Shown one piece after another: positions 1 through 9,153 of a stretch of DNA of 64,000 nt. Source of the stretch: Franconibacter pulveris DSM 19144 (GTDB taxonomy: Bacteria; Pseudomonadota; Gammaproteobacteria; Enterobacterales; Enterobacteriaceae); contig KK211225.1 of assembly GCA_000621185.1 (NCBI GenBank), forward strand, positions 154,954-218,953. Reading direction: 5' to 3'. Numbering within the stretch: the first letter of the stretch is position 1; the number at the start of each line of letters is the position of its first letter. A program made the translations under genes and the position numbers. Below the pieces are notes generated by a model that saw only the letters and a list, made by a program, of their open reading frames with translations, was not told the origin of the DNA and made no database searches.

Positions 1-218
1 CGGGCGGGCACGCTGTAGCAGCAGCCACCACCGCCCCCCTGAAACGGGCCAATAATGTCGATGCCCGACTGGTTATCCACGCTGAAGTGGTTAATCGCCC
101 ATTTCGTGTGGTTGATGGCGTCAATGGTTCCACCGCCTCCGGCCTGAGCAGCAGGCTGCGAGCACCCGGTTAACAGCAGCAGGCCCGCCAGCAGCGGGCT
201 TAACAGTGAACGTTTCAT
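1..218 (-). CDS. DUF3304-type lipoprotein of the T6SS locus (3' end beyond window)
   Basis: The first 72 codons of a minus-strand gene are visible; the rest lies beyond the left edge. The product starts MKRSLLSPLL and has a lipobox LTGC with the lipidated Cys at residue 19, so it is a predicted lipoprotein. The mature part contains NHTKWAINHFSV and a glycine run followed by two cysteines (GGGGGCC), which I recognise from DUF3304 proteins, common beside vgrG genes. The ATG has a good ribosome site (AAGGAAG). It lies 87 bp downstream of the DUF4123 gene in the same direction. Its role is unknown; immunity or accessory functions have been guessed for such neighbours, and nothing here decides it. 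Confidence 0.72.
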   Translation of the reverse strand, partial: MKRSLLSPLLAGLLLLTGCSQPAAQAGGGGTIDAINHTKWAINHFSVDNQSGIDIIGPFQGGGGGCCYSVPA

Positions 219-305
219 CTGCACTTCCTTGTATAAAATTGCTTTAAAAGAGGGAGGATAGGTTGACCACTGGAAAGAATTTAAATTGAAAAATCAGAAG
301 GTTAA

Positions 306-1058
306 TTATGAGTTAAGCCATTTTTTCATAACCCAGGCCTCGCGTGCTTCATCCAGAATAATGCCCTGGTTGGTTGCCTCCACCATGCCCTGGTAACAAT
401 CAGAAAAAAGTGCCTGTTGTGATGCATACCTACCCGCTGGCGGTGCACTGTGCGACAGGAGGGTCATGACATCACAAACGCACATCAGATGCTCAAGCTG
501 GCGATCGCTTAGGTCGATTTTGTTAGGCTTTTCGTCGCGGGACTGGGGCGTACCGCTACCTTTTATACCTCTGGCATTACCATCCATATCCTGCCATGCC
601 CAGAACAACACAGGCCGCAATAAAGGCTTTTGCTGTTCCTCACTGAGAACGTCCGTAAAAAGCACAGGGAAAATCCGCGTATCGTAAAACCGTAAAATCC
701 CGCTCCGTCCTTCCTGCAGAACATCCATACACTGTGTGAGCCAGCCAGCCAGGGCAGAAAAAGGCCAGTGTGAGCACAACAGCAGTAACGGAGCCTGAAC
801 GGCAATCTGCTGACTCATCTCCTTCAACCACTGCAACTGCTGAAGATCATCAAGTCTAATGCGTGCAATCAGTGGAGCATCATCGACGATAAACGCTTCC
901 GGAAGCCCGTGATAAAGCGACTGCCACTCTACTGACAGTGCGTCCAGTGCCGGGATTACGCTGAAATCCAGCCCGGCCTGATCAACGATAATATCAAGAT
1001 AATCCGTTCCGGAAGCCCGGCAGGTAACTGCGACTTCTTCAATCCATTGCGCGGTCAT
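306..1058 (-). CDS. DUF4123-domain T6SS adaptor-like protein
   Basis: A 250-residue soluble protein of the DUF4123 type, the family of chaperones/adaptors (Tap/TEC) that load effectors onto VgrG spikes. The call rests on size, general sequence character (a hydrophobic core around LLLLCSHWPFSALAGWL, then FRYYDTR-like GILRFYDTRIFPVLF) and position: its ATG directly follows the vgrG stop (TAAATG), with a GGGAGG ribosome site inside vgrG. The two genes are therefore probably translationally coupled. Family knowledge predicts a cognate effector gene next to it, but the next gene is the DUF3304 lipoprotein. Either the effector is further left or it has been lost. Confidence 0.78.
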   Translation of the reverse strand: MTAQWIEEVAVTCRASGTDYLDIIVDQAGLDFSVIPALDALSVEWQSLYHGLPEAFIVDDAPLIARIRLDDLQQLQWLKEMSQQIAVQAPLLLLCSHWPFSALAGWLTQCMDVLQEGRSGILRFYDTRIFPVLFTDVLSEEQQKPLLRPVLFWAWQDMDGNARGIKGSGTPQSRDEKPNKIDLSDRQLEHLMCVCDVMTLLSHSAPPAGRYASQQALFSDCYQGMVEATNQGIILDEAREAWVMKKWLNS

Positions 1059-3437
1059 TTATGCCTCCCTGGGTATAAAACCCTGAGCCAGTTCCTGCGC
1101 TTTTTTAAGGCACTCTTTACATACTGATGCCGGCAGTTCTGGCAGAGGAAAATCCTCGCTGGCTGGCCCCTGCAAATCGTGCAGGCCTTTAAGACTAATT
1201 ACTCCCGGGCCATGAATATGCACATCTCCCTGTGGGGTGAGACGAATATAAGCTCCGCCACACCCTAGGGTGATGCCATTTTTAGCCGTCAGTTGCAGAT
1301 GCCCCTGTGTTGACTGGACGGTGACGTCTTTCAGGGAAGTCAGCGATAGCGCATCACTATGTGACTCAATCTCCAGTGAACCTTTGGCGGATACCAGCCG
1401 CATTCCTTCCTGTTGGGCCAGCAGTGAGACCGCCTGGCTCGCGTTCACCGAATAGCGCTGTGCTGCGGTGATATTGACTTCCCCCAGGCTCTGCAGGTAC
1501 AACCCTTTCCCGCTGTGCATCAGAGTTGTTTCCGGCGTAACGGTGGCAATGCCTTTCGGTGAAGACAGCAGTAGCACAGGATCTTTACACTCACTGGCAC
1601 CTGAAACCAACGCTCTTAATGGCTCAGAATCAGGCGTAATATTGTGGTGAGTCTGCGTAATAGTTCCCCATCCAGTTACCTGATTCAACGCCCCTTTAAG
1701 CAGACTGATGGCTGGCTGCATGTCCAGCATCGGCCCCTGCGCCTTTGCCTGGCCATCAGTACTGATAAATATCCCTTTCTGCGCCCGGATGGCGCCCCAA
1801 CTGTCGGTTCTGAGCTCAAAACCCTCACCGCGCTTTTGCCTTTCGCTGTCGACAAGGTGCCCGAGATTCAGCTGGCTCTTGCCGCCGTACTCCGTGCTGA
1901 CCTTGATATGCTCTTTCCCGCGCTCGTCGTCGAGGCGGATTTTGTTGTTCGCAGGCGTCCGCAGCACGTTACGTTTGTAGTTGCGGATGGTGACGTGGTC
2001 GCCGTGCGCCGAGTCGTGCAGCACGCCGGCGATGTACGGACGGTCCGGGTTGCCGTCCTCAAAACCAATCGCCACTTCGGTGCCCGCCAGCAGCGGCAGG
2101 TGCAGGCCGTAGGTATCGCCAGCATATGCTCTGGACTGGCGCACCCACAGGCTCTCGAACCCGGTCTCCCAGTTGTCACGGTCAAATAGCATATTGACGC
2201 GGTAGCGACCGTCTTTATCGATATGGCCGTAGGTGTCGTTCTCGGTGGTGCTCGTGACGCGTGCCGGCAATGTGCCGGCCATCACGGGGCGTGAGCCGGG
2301 CTCAGGGCGGAAACTGAAATCCGTGCTGTCCGGGATGCCGTCGAAGTTAACGCCAAAGTCTTCATCACGGCGCGCATGGCTGTGCATCGCCGTGATGACC
2401 ACGCCATGAGCAAACACGTCTGCCACTTCGTATCCGCCGGTGACTTTCAGTACCTGACCCGGAGAGAGGGTCGGGCAGCTGGTGATGGCACGGGTCTGCG
2501 TCTGGCCATTCAGATAGCGCTCATGACGAATGCGGGCATAAAATGCCCCGGACTCCGGCGCCGGGTTGCGGTCGTGGGGATTCCCCGCCGTCAGGTAGTT
2601 ATCTCCCCAGTGGTAAGCCTCCCCACAGGTGGTCGCATCCCCGCGGGTCGCATCGACCTGGCTGTTCATGTCTTCCGTCGCCTGGCGGTAGTTGTAATCG
2701 CGGGTGCTGACCTGCTTCTGCACTACGTTATGATGGCTCTCCATGCCCCAGACCGCGTCCACACCTTCAGAATGCTGGCCCGACGGTGGAACCGACGGCA
2801 GCGTCAGGCCTTTCTCGTAACCCTGCTGACCGTCGTAAAACTCCACGACGTCGATGTTCAGGCGCGTGTCGGTGGTAAAGCGGAACCAGATACCCACCTC
2901 GCCCAGCAGACGGGTAATAAAATGCAGGTCGTCCTCACCGTACTGCATCACCTGCTCACGGCGCGGGTACTCTTTACTGAGTGAAAACAGAAAATCCTGA
3001 CCGCGCATGTTGTGGCGTTCGCGCAGGATTTTTTCGACAATCTGCGGAACCGACATGTCCTGATAAATGGCGTTCTGATGCGAACGGTCAAGCAGCGCCA
3101 GGCGTGGCCGGAGCGTCAGGGCATAATGCGTTTCGTCTTTTGAGGTGTTGAGACGTTCAAAGCCGCTCACCACTCCCTGAAGGGTGCGCACGGCCTGCTG
3201 CATCTTTATGCCAAAGCCCTGGTCAACCGGAGCCTGCAGCGTCAGGGAGGCCGCTTTCATCAGCATCATCTCTTTACTGATGGCATGGTCAGCGCTGGTG
3301 AATTCAATACGGTAGCTGAACGGCCGGCTCAGGGCTTCATCGCCTTCAAACGCCAGCACATCGAGCACTGCGTCACATCCCTTCACCGACAGCTGGTGAT
3401 GGTTGTGGCTGAATCTGATCGGGGGATTACTGCTCAT
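1059..3437 (-). CDS. vgrG: VgrG spike protein of the type VI secretion system
   Basis: A 792-residue VgrG/TssI protein, which trimerises into the gp27-gp5-like spike that tips the Hcp tube and punctures target cells. The gp27-like base occupies roughly residues 1-380, then comes the OB-fold (NDTYGHIDKDGRYRVNMLFD, about 395-415) with the family motif WVRQSRAYAGDTYG. A DUF2345-type beta-helix repeat region follows to about residue 760. The C-terminus is a short tail with a Cys pair (CKECLKK), so I see no fused effector domain; this is a structural, non-evolved VgrG. Its ATG overlaps the clpV stop by 4 bp (ATGA). The DUF4123 gene follows immediately. Confidence 0.95.
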   Translation of the reverse strand: MSSNPPIRFSHNHHQLSVKGCDAVLDVLAFEGDEALSRPFSYRIEFTSADHAISKEMMLMKAASLTLQAPVDQGFGIKMQQAVRTLQGVVSGFERLNTSKDETHYALTLRPRLALLDRSHQNAIYQDMSVPQIVEKILRERHNMRGQDFLFSLSKEYPRREQVMQYGEDDLHFITRLLGEVGIWFRFTTDTRLNIDVVEFYDGQQGYEKGLTLPSVPPSGQHSEGVDAVWGMESHHNVVQKQVSTRDYNYRQATEDMNSQVDATRGDATTCGEAYHWGDNYLTAGNPHDRNPAPESGAFYARIRHERYLNGQTQTRAITSCPTLSPGQVLKVTGGYEVADVFAHGVVITAMHSHARRDEDFGVNFDGIPDSTDFSFRPEPGSRPVMAGTLPARVTSTTENDTYGHIDKDGRYRVNMLFDRDNWETGFESLWVRQSRAYAGDTYGLHLPLLAGTEVAIGFEDGNPDRPYIAGVLHDSAHGDHVTIRNYKRNVLRTPANNKIRLDDERGKEHIKVSTEYGGKSQLNLGHLVDSERQKRGEGFELRTDSWGAIRAQKGIFISTDGQAKAQGPMLDMQPAISLLKGALNQVTGWGTITQTHHNITPDSEPLRALVSGASECKDPVLLLSSPKGIATVTPETTLMHSGKGLYLQSLGEVNITAAQRYSVNASQAVSLLAQQEGMRLVSAKGSLEIESHSDALSLTSLKDVTVQSTQGHLQLTAKNGITLGCGGAYIRLTPQGDVHIHGPGVISLKGLHDLQGPASEDFPLPELPASVCKECLKKAQELAQGFIPREA

Positions 3438-6088
3438 GCGTGCACTCCTTGTGTACGGTCAAACTCCAGCCCGATACCCTCTTCATCACTCCAGCTAAGC
3501 CATAGCGACTGTGGTTTCTGTTTCGCAGCCATGTGGGTCAGCAACTGCTGACTCAGCACCGGCAGAATTTGCTGATTCAGCAGGCTGTCGACGTTGCGTG
3601 CGCCAGTGTCCGGCAGCAGGCAGGCGGCAGTGAGTGCGTCATACAGGCTCTCATCAATGTGCGTGGTCAGACCGTAGTGACGATGTAAGCGCTTGCTGAC
3701 CTGTGACAGCTTCATTTCGACGATGGTGCGCATTGCCGTTTCTGCCAGCGGACGGTAAATCACGGTCTGGAAACGCGCCAGCAGTGCCGGCTGGAAGTGG
3801 TCGCGCAGTATCGGGCGCAGCAGTTCGTGCAGGTTCGCCTCGGAGGCGTCCGGCTGTTCGTCGAGCAACTGCATCAGGTGGTCGCTGCCGAGGTTCGAGG
3901 TCATCAGAATGACCGTGTTTCTGAAGTCGATTTCACGCCCTTCACCGTCGCGCATAAAGCCGCGGTCGAACACCTGATAGAACAGATTCATCACATCCCG
4001 GTGCGCTTTTTCCACTTCATCGAGCAGTACCACGCTGTACGGTCGCTTGCGCACGGCTTCGGTCAGAATGCCGCCCTGACCGTAACCCACGTAGCCCGGA
4101 GGCGAGCCTTTCAACTGGGAAACGGTGTGCGGCTCCTGGTATTCGGAGAGATTAATGGTAATCAGCGATTTTTCACCACCGTACAGCACATCCGCCAGCG
4201 CCAGCGCGGTTTCGGTTTTACCGACCCCGCTCGGGCCGACCAGCAGGAACACGCCCTGGGGGCCATCTTCTGACGTTAAACCTGTTTTTGCCGCACGCAG
4301 GCGCTGAGCGATGGCGTTCAGAGCGGTGTCCTGGCCCACCACGCGTTTGCCGATTTCGTTTTCAAGGGTCAGCAGTTCGGTCTGCTCGTCTTTCATCAGC
4401 GAGGAGAGCGGCACGCCGGTCCAGTCGGCAATTACGTTGGCGACGGTGCGTACATCCACATCCACGGAGAGCAACGGGTTGCTGTGCTGCAAACCATTCA
4501 GTTCCTGTTGTAACGCGTGAATCTCGCTCTGGCGGGAGATATCCTGCCGGCTTTTCAGCAGTTGCCCGGTGAGCGCCAGCTCCTGGCCATACCGGGTTTC
4601 CAGTTCGTCGAGCTCAACAATCAGGCGTACTTCTTCCTGTTCAATCGCCATTAGACGTTCGTCGTGGTTCTGGCTGCCTGCAGCAATGTCCTCCAGCAGC
4701 GCCTGCTTCTCCATTTCCAGCGACGTAATTTGCGAGCGAATGCGGGTTAACGGTTCTGGCGTTGTATCAAGGCTCATGCGCACGCGGGCTGCGGCGGTAT
4801 CCAGCAAATCAACAGCCTTGTCCGGCAGCTGGCGGCCGGTCAGGTAGCGACGGGACAGCGTAACCGCGGCGCGCACCGCGTCGTCGGTGATATGGACGTT
4901 GTGGTGCTCCGCATAACGGGATTTCAGGCCTCGGAGCATCAGACAGGCGGTATCGTCATCCGGCTCGTCGACTTTAACCATCTGGAAGCGACGCTCCAGC
5001 GCGGCGTCGCGCTCGAAGTATTGTTTGTATTCGGACCAGGTGGTGGCGGCGATGGTGCGCAGTTCGCCACGCGCCAGGGCAGGTTTCAGCAGGTTAGCCG
5101 CATCTGCGCCGCCAGCCTGGTTGCCGGCCCCGATAATGGTGTGCGCTTCGTCGATGAACAGCAAAATGGGGGTCGGCGATTGCTGCACAGCGTCAATGAC
5201 GTTTTTCAGACGCTGCTCGAATTCGCCCTTCACGCCTGCGCCTGCCTGCAACAGGCCGAGGTCGAGGGTACGCAGAATCACAGGCTTGAGCGACTCCGGC
5301 ACGTTGCCTTCGGCAATGCGCAGCGCCAGACCTTCCACCAGCGCGGTTTTGCCGACACCGGGTTCCCCCACCAGGATCGGGTTGTTCTTGCGACGGCGGG
5401 AGAGAATGTCCACCATCTGGCGAATTTCAGTGTCACGGCCAAAGACCGGGTCGATTTTGCCCTCTTTGGCCTTGGCGGTGACATCGAGGGTGAATTTATC
5501 CAGCGCGTTCTGCAGAGCCTGGCTCAGTTCGCCCTCTTTCACTTCAGCTCCGACTGGACGCCCGATAAACTCCACGTCCCCGCCACGGCTCTGAGCCAGT
5601 TCAGCCTCGAGCTGCACATCCGGGCGTTCATCCGACTGCGCATCAAGTAGTGGCCTCAGACGTTCCAGCTGGCGCTGTCCCAGCGTCAGCAGCGGCCACA
5701 AACCATCACAACGGACCAGGCCCTGTTTCTTAACCAGCGCCATCAACAGATGAACACTGCGGATTTGTTCTTCACCGTTGAGTGAAGCAATCAGCCATGC
5801 TTCCTGCATAAGTATTTGAATGGTTTCAGAAAGATTGGGTCGATGGCGCACCGAGCGGGTTTGTCTGTCAAGCCAACTGAGTAAATCCTGCCAGATGCTG
5901 TCCATATCCCACTCATAGCGGCGCGCCAGCACGGTCAGGTCACCCTCTCCCTGCTCCAGCAGTTTCAGTAACCAGTGCTCGGGTAAGATCTCCGCATGTG
6001 CCCGGGTCTGGCATAAAGAGGCGGCGCCTTCCATCGCACGGGCACAGTATGGGTTCAGACGGCGTAACAGAATGGCTGGATTTTCCAT
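3434..6088 (-). CDS. clpV: T6SS sheath-recycling AAA+ ATPase ClpV
   Basis: An 884-residue ClpB-family ATPase that disassembles contracted TssB/TssC sheaths in the cytoplasm. An N-domain (about 1-160) precedes the first AAA+ module with Walker A GEPGVGKT (about 241-248) and Walker B LLFIDEAH. After the middle domain comes the second module, with Walker A GPSGVGKTE (about 620) and VVLLDEVEKAH. The open frame extends 56 codons further upstream, but the ATG at 6088 (MENPAILLRR) begins the conserved N-domain and has a GAGAGA ribosome site, so I use it. It is separated from hcp by 173 bp containing a terminator and overlaps vgrG by 4 bp. Confidence 0.95.
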   Translation of the reverse strand: MENPAILLRRLNPYCARAMEGAASLCQTRAHAEILPEHWLLKLLEQGEGDLTVLARRYEWDMDSIWQDLLSWLDRQTRSVRHRPNLSETIQILMQEAWLIASLNGEEQIRSVHLLMALVKKQGLVRCDGLWPLLTLGQRQLERLRPLLDAQSDERPDVQLEAELAQSRGGDVEFIGRPVGAEVKEGELSQALQNALDKFTLDVTAKAKEGKIDPVFGRDTEIRQMVDILSRRRKNNPILVGEPGVGKTALVEGLALRIAEGNVPESLKPVILRTLDLGLLQAGAGVKGEFEQRLKNVIDAVQQSPTPILLFIDEAHTIIGAGNQAGGADAANLLKPALARGELRTIAATTWSEYKQYFERDAALERRFQMVKVDEPDDDTACLMLRGLKSRYAEHHNVHITDDAVRAAVTLSRRYLTGRQLPDKAVDLLDTAAARVRMSLDTTPEPLTRIRSQITSLEMEKQALLEDIAAGSQNHDERLMAIEQEEVRLIVELDELETRYGQELALTGQLLKSRQDISRQSEIHALQQELNGLQHSNPLLSVDVDVRTVANVIADWTGVPLSSLMKDEQTELLTLENEIGKRVVGQDTALNAIAQRLRAAKTGLTSEDGPQGVFLLVGPSGVGKTETALALADVLYGGEKSLITINLSEYQEPHTVSQLKGSPPGYVGYGQGGILTEAVRKRPYSVVLLDEVEKAHRDVMNLFYQVFDRGFMRDGEGREIDFRNTVILMTSNLGSDHLMQLLDEQPDASEANLHELLRPILRDHFQPALLARFQTVIYRPLAETAMRTIVEMKLSQVSKRLHRHYGLTTHIDESLYDALTAACLLPDTGARNVDSLLNQQILPVLSQQLLTHMAAKQKPQSLWLSWSDEEGIGLEFDRTQGVHA

Positions 6089-6223
6089 GAATCTCTCTCT
6101 TTGTCGGTTCCAGGACACGCTACCGCCCATCGCTGTTTCCTGGGATGGGGACCAAAGCGCATACGGTCGGGCTGGCAGTTTGTGGGTTTCTTTGCTGAAA
6201 GCCCGTTTCAGACAGGCCCTCAG

Positions 6224-6256
6224 CAAAAAACTGCGGACAGGAAACCCCGTCCGCAT
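6224..6256 (-). terminator. Intrinsic terminator/attenuator after hcp
   Basis: On the minus strand a 7-bp perfect stem (TGCGGAC ... GTCCGCA, 10-nt loop) is followed by GTTTTTT. It lies just after the hcp stop and before clpV, so it probably gives excess hcp transcript over clpV and vgrG. Confidence 0.75.
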
Positions 6257-6261
6257 CGGGC

Positions 6262-6753
6262 TTACGCGGTAGCGCGTTCGTTCCAGGAGTCGGAATGAAT
6301 GATGTTGCCGTCTTTATAGGTCCAGGTGATTTTTTCGTAACGCAGTTCAATGCGCTCAAGGTGGTTGTGCTTCTCTTTAGAAGGATCCTTGATGTCATAC
6401 ATTTCAGGATTCACTTTCACCACTTTCACGTTTTCCAGTTTGGTGTTGAAGTACTCCACTTCCTGGCCCGCGTCGTTGATTTTGTACCACTTGAATTCCG
6501 CAGACTTGAGGGTCTGACCGGTGGTCACTGCCTTGTACAGGTACGGGCTGGACGAGTCGATTTCCTTGGTGAACAGGAACGGAGTGTGGATACGGGTACC
6601 GGTCAGTTTGCCGGTGTTGTTATCGGTCGGGATGTACAGGTTATGCTCCTGAGCGACAACTTCGATGCTGCCTTCACGATCCTGAACGTCCACAGAACCT
6701 TTAATGTCTGCGCCGCCGTCGTCTTTCAGCCAAAGATAAACAGGAATTGCCAT
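6262..6753 (-). CDS. hcp: T6SS tube protein Hcp (TssD)
   Basis: A 163-residue Hcp1-family protein whose hexameric rings stack into the inner tube expelled by the T6SS sheath. The N-terminus MAIPVYLWLKDDGGADIKG and the later SSSPYLYKAVTTGQTLKSA are characteristic of the family, and the length is normal. The open frame runs further upstream, but the ATG at 6753 has a GGAGAG ribosome site at proper spacing. That site lies inside the last codons of the OmpA-domain gene, whose stop is only 4 bp upstream. A strong terminator follows the gene, which fits the high amounts of Hcp that T6SS assembly needs. Confidence 0.96.
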   Translation of the reverse strand: MAIPVYLWLKDDGGADIKGSVDVQDREGSIEVVAQEHNLYIPTDNNTGKLTGTRIHTPFLFTKEIDSSSPYLYKAVTTGQTLKSAEFKWYKINDAGQEVEYFNTKLENVKVVKVNPEMYDIKDPSKEKHNHLERIELRYEKITWTYKDGNIIHSDSWNERATA

Positions 6754-6757
6754 GGAA

Positions 6758-8467
6758 TTACTCTCCATTGTGTTGTGATGCGCCATCATCCTGCGATGAC
6801 GCCTGGGTGTGGCCCGGTATCTGACAGGCGTTGGCCTGTGGTACCAGACTGATTTCGACACGGCGGTTGAGCGCACGCCCATCCGGGGTGTCATTGGTTG
6901 CGATCGGACGGCTTTCGCCATAGCCCTGCACCGCAAAACAGCTTTCCGGTACATCACCGGTATCACGCATCCAGTCGCGCACCGCTTCGGCACGTTTCAG
7001 GGATAGCGTCTGATTGAGCACTGGATTGCCGGTGTTGTCGGTGTGACCTGACACCACAATCAACCAGCCCGGTTTCGCCTTGATACCGACCAGTGAGTTC
7101 ACCAGCATTTTGGTGGAACCAGCCTTCAGCACGGATTTACCGGAATCGAACAGCGACATGCTGTCGAGGCGGACAATTTTCGGCACCGGTTTGGGTTTCG
7201 GCTGTGGTTCAGGCGGCGGTGGAGGCACATACGAACGGATCGCATCCAGCACAGGCATTCGCAGGCGCTCCCCCTGATACAGACCTAGGCCCATGCGCGC
7301 CGGTACGCCATTGCGCGCCTGGTCATCCAGCTCAGCCGCATCGTCACGCAGTACAGCAACGGCATCGGCTTTTGGTCCGAAATCATGCATCGGAATACGG
7401 TCATAGCGGGCGATATCGAAGCTCACACGCTGCAGCAACTGGCGATTGTTCCAGCCACTGCTGAGCAGCGCTGCAATCGCCGCCAGCGTGAAAAGCCCGA
7501 GCGCACAACGCCAGGTTCGCCCACGCGGCGTCAGGCCTCGTCCTTCGGGCAGCAGCGGCAGAATAAAATCCGGAAAGGGGGAGATAACCGTACTGTCCGT
7601 TCCTGACGGCTGCCAGCCCGCTACCTGCTGCATCGCAGTGTGATGCGAAAGCCACGCAGTCCAGGCTGATGTGGCCAGACTTCCGGCAAGGATCGGCCTC
7701 ATTCCCCACAGCACCGAGACAGGAGCAATGACAGGAACGTCGGGGTTCTCATCCATAAAGACAGCCTGGACGTGCTGTTGGAACCAGCTCATCAAGCTGT
7801 TCATCAGCACCTGTTGCTGCATCGCAGTCGACCCACCGGTGGTGACCCATGCAGCGATTGAACCCGGCGCTGAAGACTCACGCCAGACCCTCACCCCTTC
7901 CCCCGGGATAGCCGCCTGCCAGAGCAGATCATTCGTCATCGCACTGCCCACCTGACCATTCAGAACCAGCGGCACAGAATGACCCGTCACTTTACGCAGC
8001 TGGCTGATTTGCCAGCGCAGGGCCAGCAGGCGACTGGTCAGCGCCTCGATGTCTGCATGCTTCTGCGGACAGACGCTGACCATCACCGACAGCTGACGTC
8101 CCCAGTCCGGGCGCAGCCACAGCACCTGTCGGGCTACCTGCTCCGGATCCTGATGGTCTTCCACCCGGATCCAGCATCCCTGTGTGACCGTAAGCACCGG
8201 TGACTGCTGTGGCCAGGCCAGCGGCAGATCGCCACAGACCAGCACCACAGGCTGACGGTAAGTGGCTTCCGGGAGGTCATCCTGACGCAGGATGACGTCA
8301 TGCTCCGCACGACGACTGGCTACATACCAGAACGCCAGGATAAGCCCCAGAACGGTAAGCAGAAGAAGCACAGAAACCAGTCTGGATACCGGCAGGAAAC
8401 CCAGGCAGACCACTGCACTCAGCAGGGCGGCCCACAGCGCAAGCCCGCGCTGTTGTGCAGGACTCAT
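6758..8467 (-). CDS. T6SS-associated OmpA-domain membrane protein (TagL-like)
   Basis: A 569-residue inner-membrane protein with a C-terminal OmpA-like peptidoglycan-binding domain. Two N-terminal membrane segments (about residues 8-55) and a further one near the middle (LGLFTLAAIAALL) precede a proline-rich linker (PPPPPEPQPKPKPVPK). The OmpA domain follows with SGHTDNTGN and NRRVEISLVP, the peptidoglycan-contact motifs. In systems whose TssL lacks such a domain, a separate TagL-type protein anchors the membrane complex to the cell wall; that is the likely role here. The ATG at 8467 overlaps the tssL stop by 4 bp, and an upstream extension of the frame was rejected. Confidence 0.88.
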   Translation of the reverse strand: MSPAQQRGLALWAALLSAVVCLGFLPVSRLVSVLLLLTVLGLILAFWYVASRRAEHDVILRQDDLPEATYRQPVVLVCGDLPLAWPQQSPVLTVTQGCWIRVEDHQDPEQVARQVLWLRPDWGRQLSVMVSVCPQKHADIEALTSRLLALRWQISQLRKVTGHSVPLVLNGQVGSAMTNDLLWQAAIPGEGVRVWRESSAPGSIAAWVTTGGSTAMQQQVLMNSLMSWFQQHVQAVFMDENPDVPVIAPVSVLWGMRPILAGSLATSAWTAWLSHHTAMQQVAGWQPSGTDSTVISPFPDFILPLLPEGRGLTPRGRTWRCALGLFTLAAIAALLSSGWNNRQLLQRVSFDIARYDRIPMHDFGPKADAVAVLRDDAAELDDQARNGVPARMGLGLYQGERLRMPVLDAIRSYVPPPPPEPQPKPKPVPKIVRLDSMSLFDSGKSVLKAGSTKMLVNSLVGIKAKPGWLIVVSGHTDNTGNPVLNQTLSLKRAEAVRDWMRDTGDVPESCFAVQGYGESRPIATNDTPDGRALNRRVEISLVPQANACQIPGHTQASSQDDGASQHNGE

Positions 8468-9153
8468 TTCACAGCCCCCGGTAGCAGGGTCAGCAGTGTC
8501 TGATCCAGCCAGTGGCTCAGTCCCCACCACAGCGCGGCCACCACCGCCACGCTCAGGCCAATACGCACGGGCCATGACGCCAGCCAGCCGCCCATTCCAC
8601 GCCCGGTACGGCTTTCCGCCAGGATCGGATGGGTTTGTGGATAGCTGAACGGCGTGACATGTTCACTGAGCGCGTTGACGAGTTTCTGGCGATCCGGATC
8701 GTTCAGCGAGCGGAAACTGCCGAGGAATCCCAGCATCATGACCCGCTGGAAGCAGGTCACGACAGCATGGTCAGGCGCTGGTTCACGCAGCACATCACGC
8801 ATCCGATCGCACAGCGTATCACCCGCGTCCATGGTGCCGAGGAAGTGTCCCTGCAGGGGAATGTCATACCACTGCACGCAGGCGTCATCCTCCACACCGC
8901 GACCTTTGACGGCTTCATCAAGCAGCGCACACTGTGCAGTGAGAATATGCTGACAGCTGGCTTCATCGAGTTCACTCGCTTTCAGCTCACGCTGCACGCG
9001 CTCCACATCGGCGATACAGCGCTCCCACAGCAGCCGGCCTTCTCCATCCTGAAACGTCGGACCGTGGCGCAAGCTGATGACCTGCAACCAGGTGTCCTGC
9101 AGCAGGGCATCAATATCAATGGACGCAGCAGCGCTGCGTTTAGGCTCACTCAT
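8464..9153 (-). CDS. tssL: T6SS membrane-complex protein TssL (DotU/IcmH family)
   Basis: A 229-residue DotU-family protein, an inner-membrane subunit of the TssJLM complex. Most of the chain is a cytoplasmic helical domain (for example the stretch ALLDEAVKGRGVEDDACVQW). One C-terminal membrane helix follows (about 196-216, IGLSVAVVAALWWGLSHWL), giving the usual tail-anchored topology. It carries no peptidoglycan-binding domain; that function is on the next gene. It overlaps the tssK stop and the OmpA-gene start by 4 bp each, consistent with translational coupling. Confidence 0.92.
   Translation of the reverse strand: MSEPKRSAAASIDIDALLQDTWLQVISLRHGPTFQDGEGRLLWERCIADVERVQRELKASELDEASCQHILTAQCALLDEAVKGRGVEDDACVQWYDIPLQGHFLGTMDAGDTLCDRMRDVLREPAPDHAVVTCFQRVMMLGFLGSFRSLNDPDRQKLVNALSEHVTPFSYPQTHPILAESRTGRGMGGWLASWPVRIGLSVAVVAALWWGLSHWLDQTLLTLLPGAVK

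Noticed and set aside
4892-5650. A 252-codon open frame antisense to clpV
   Set aside because: Shadow of the clpV reading frame; no ribosome site or family resemblance.
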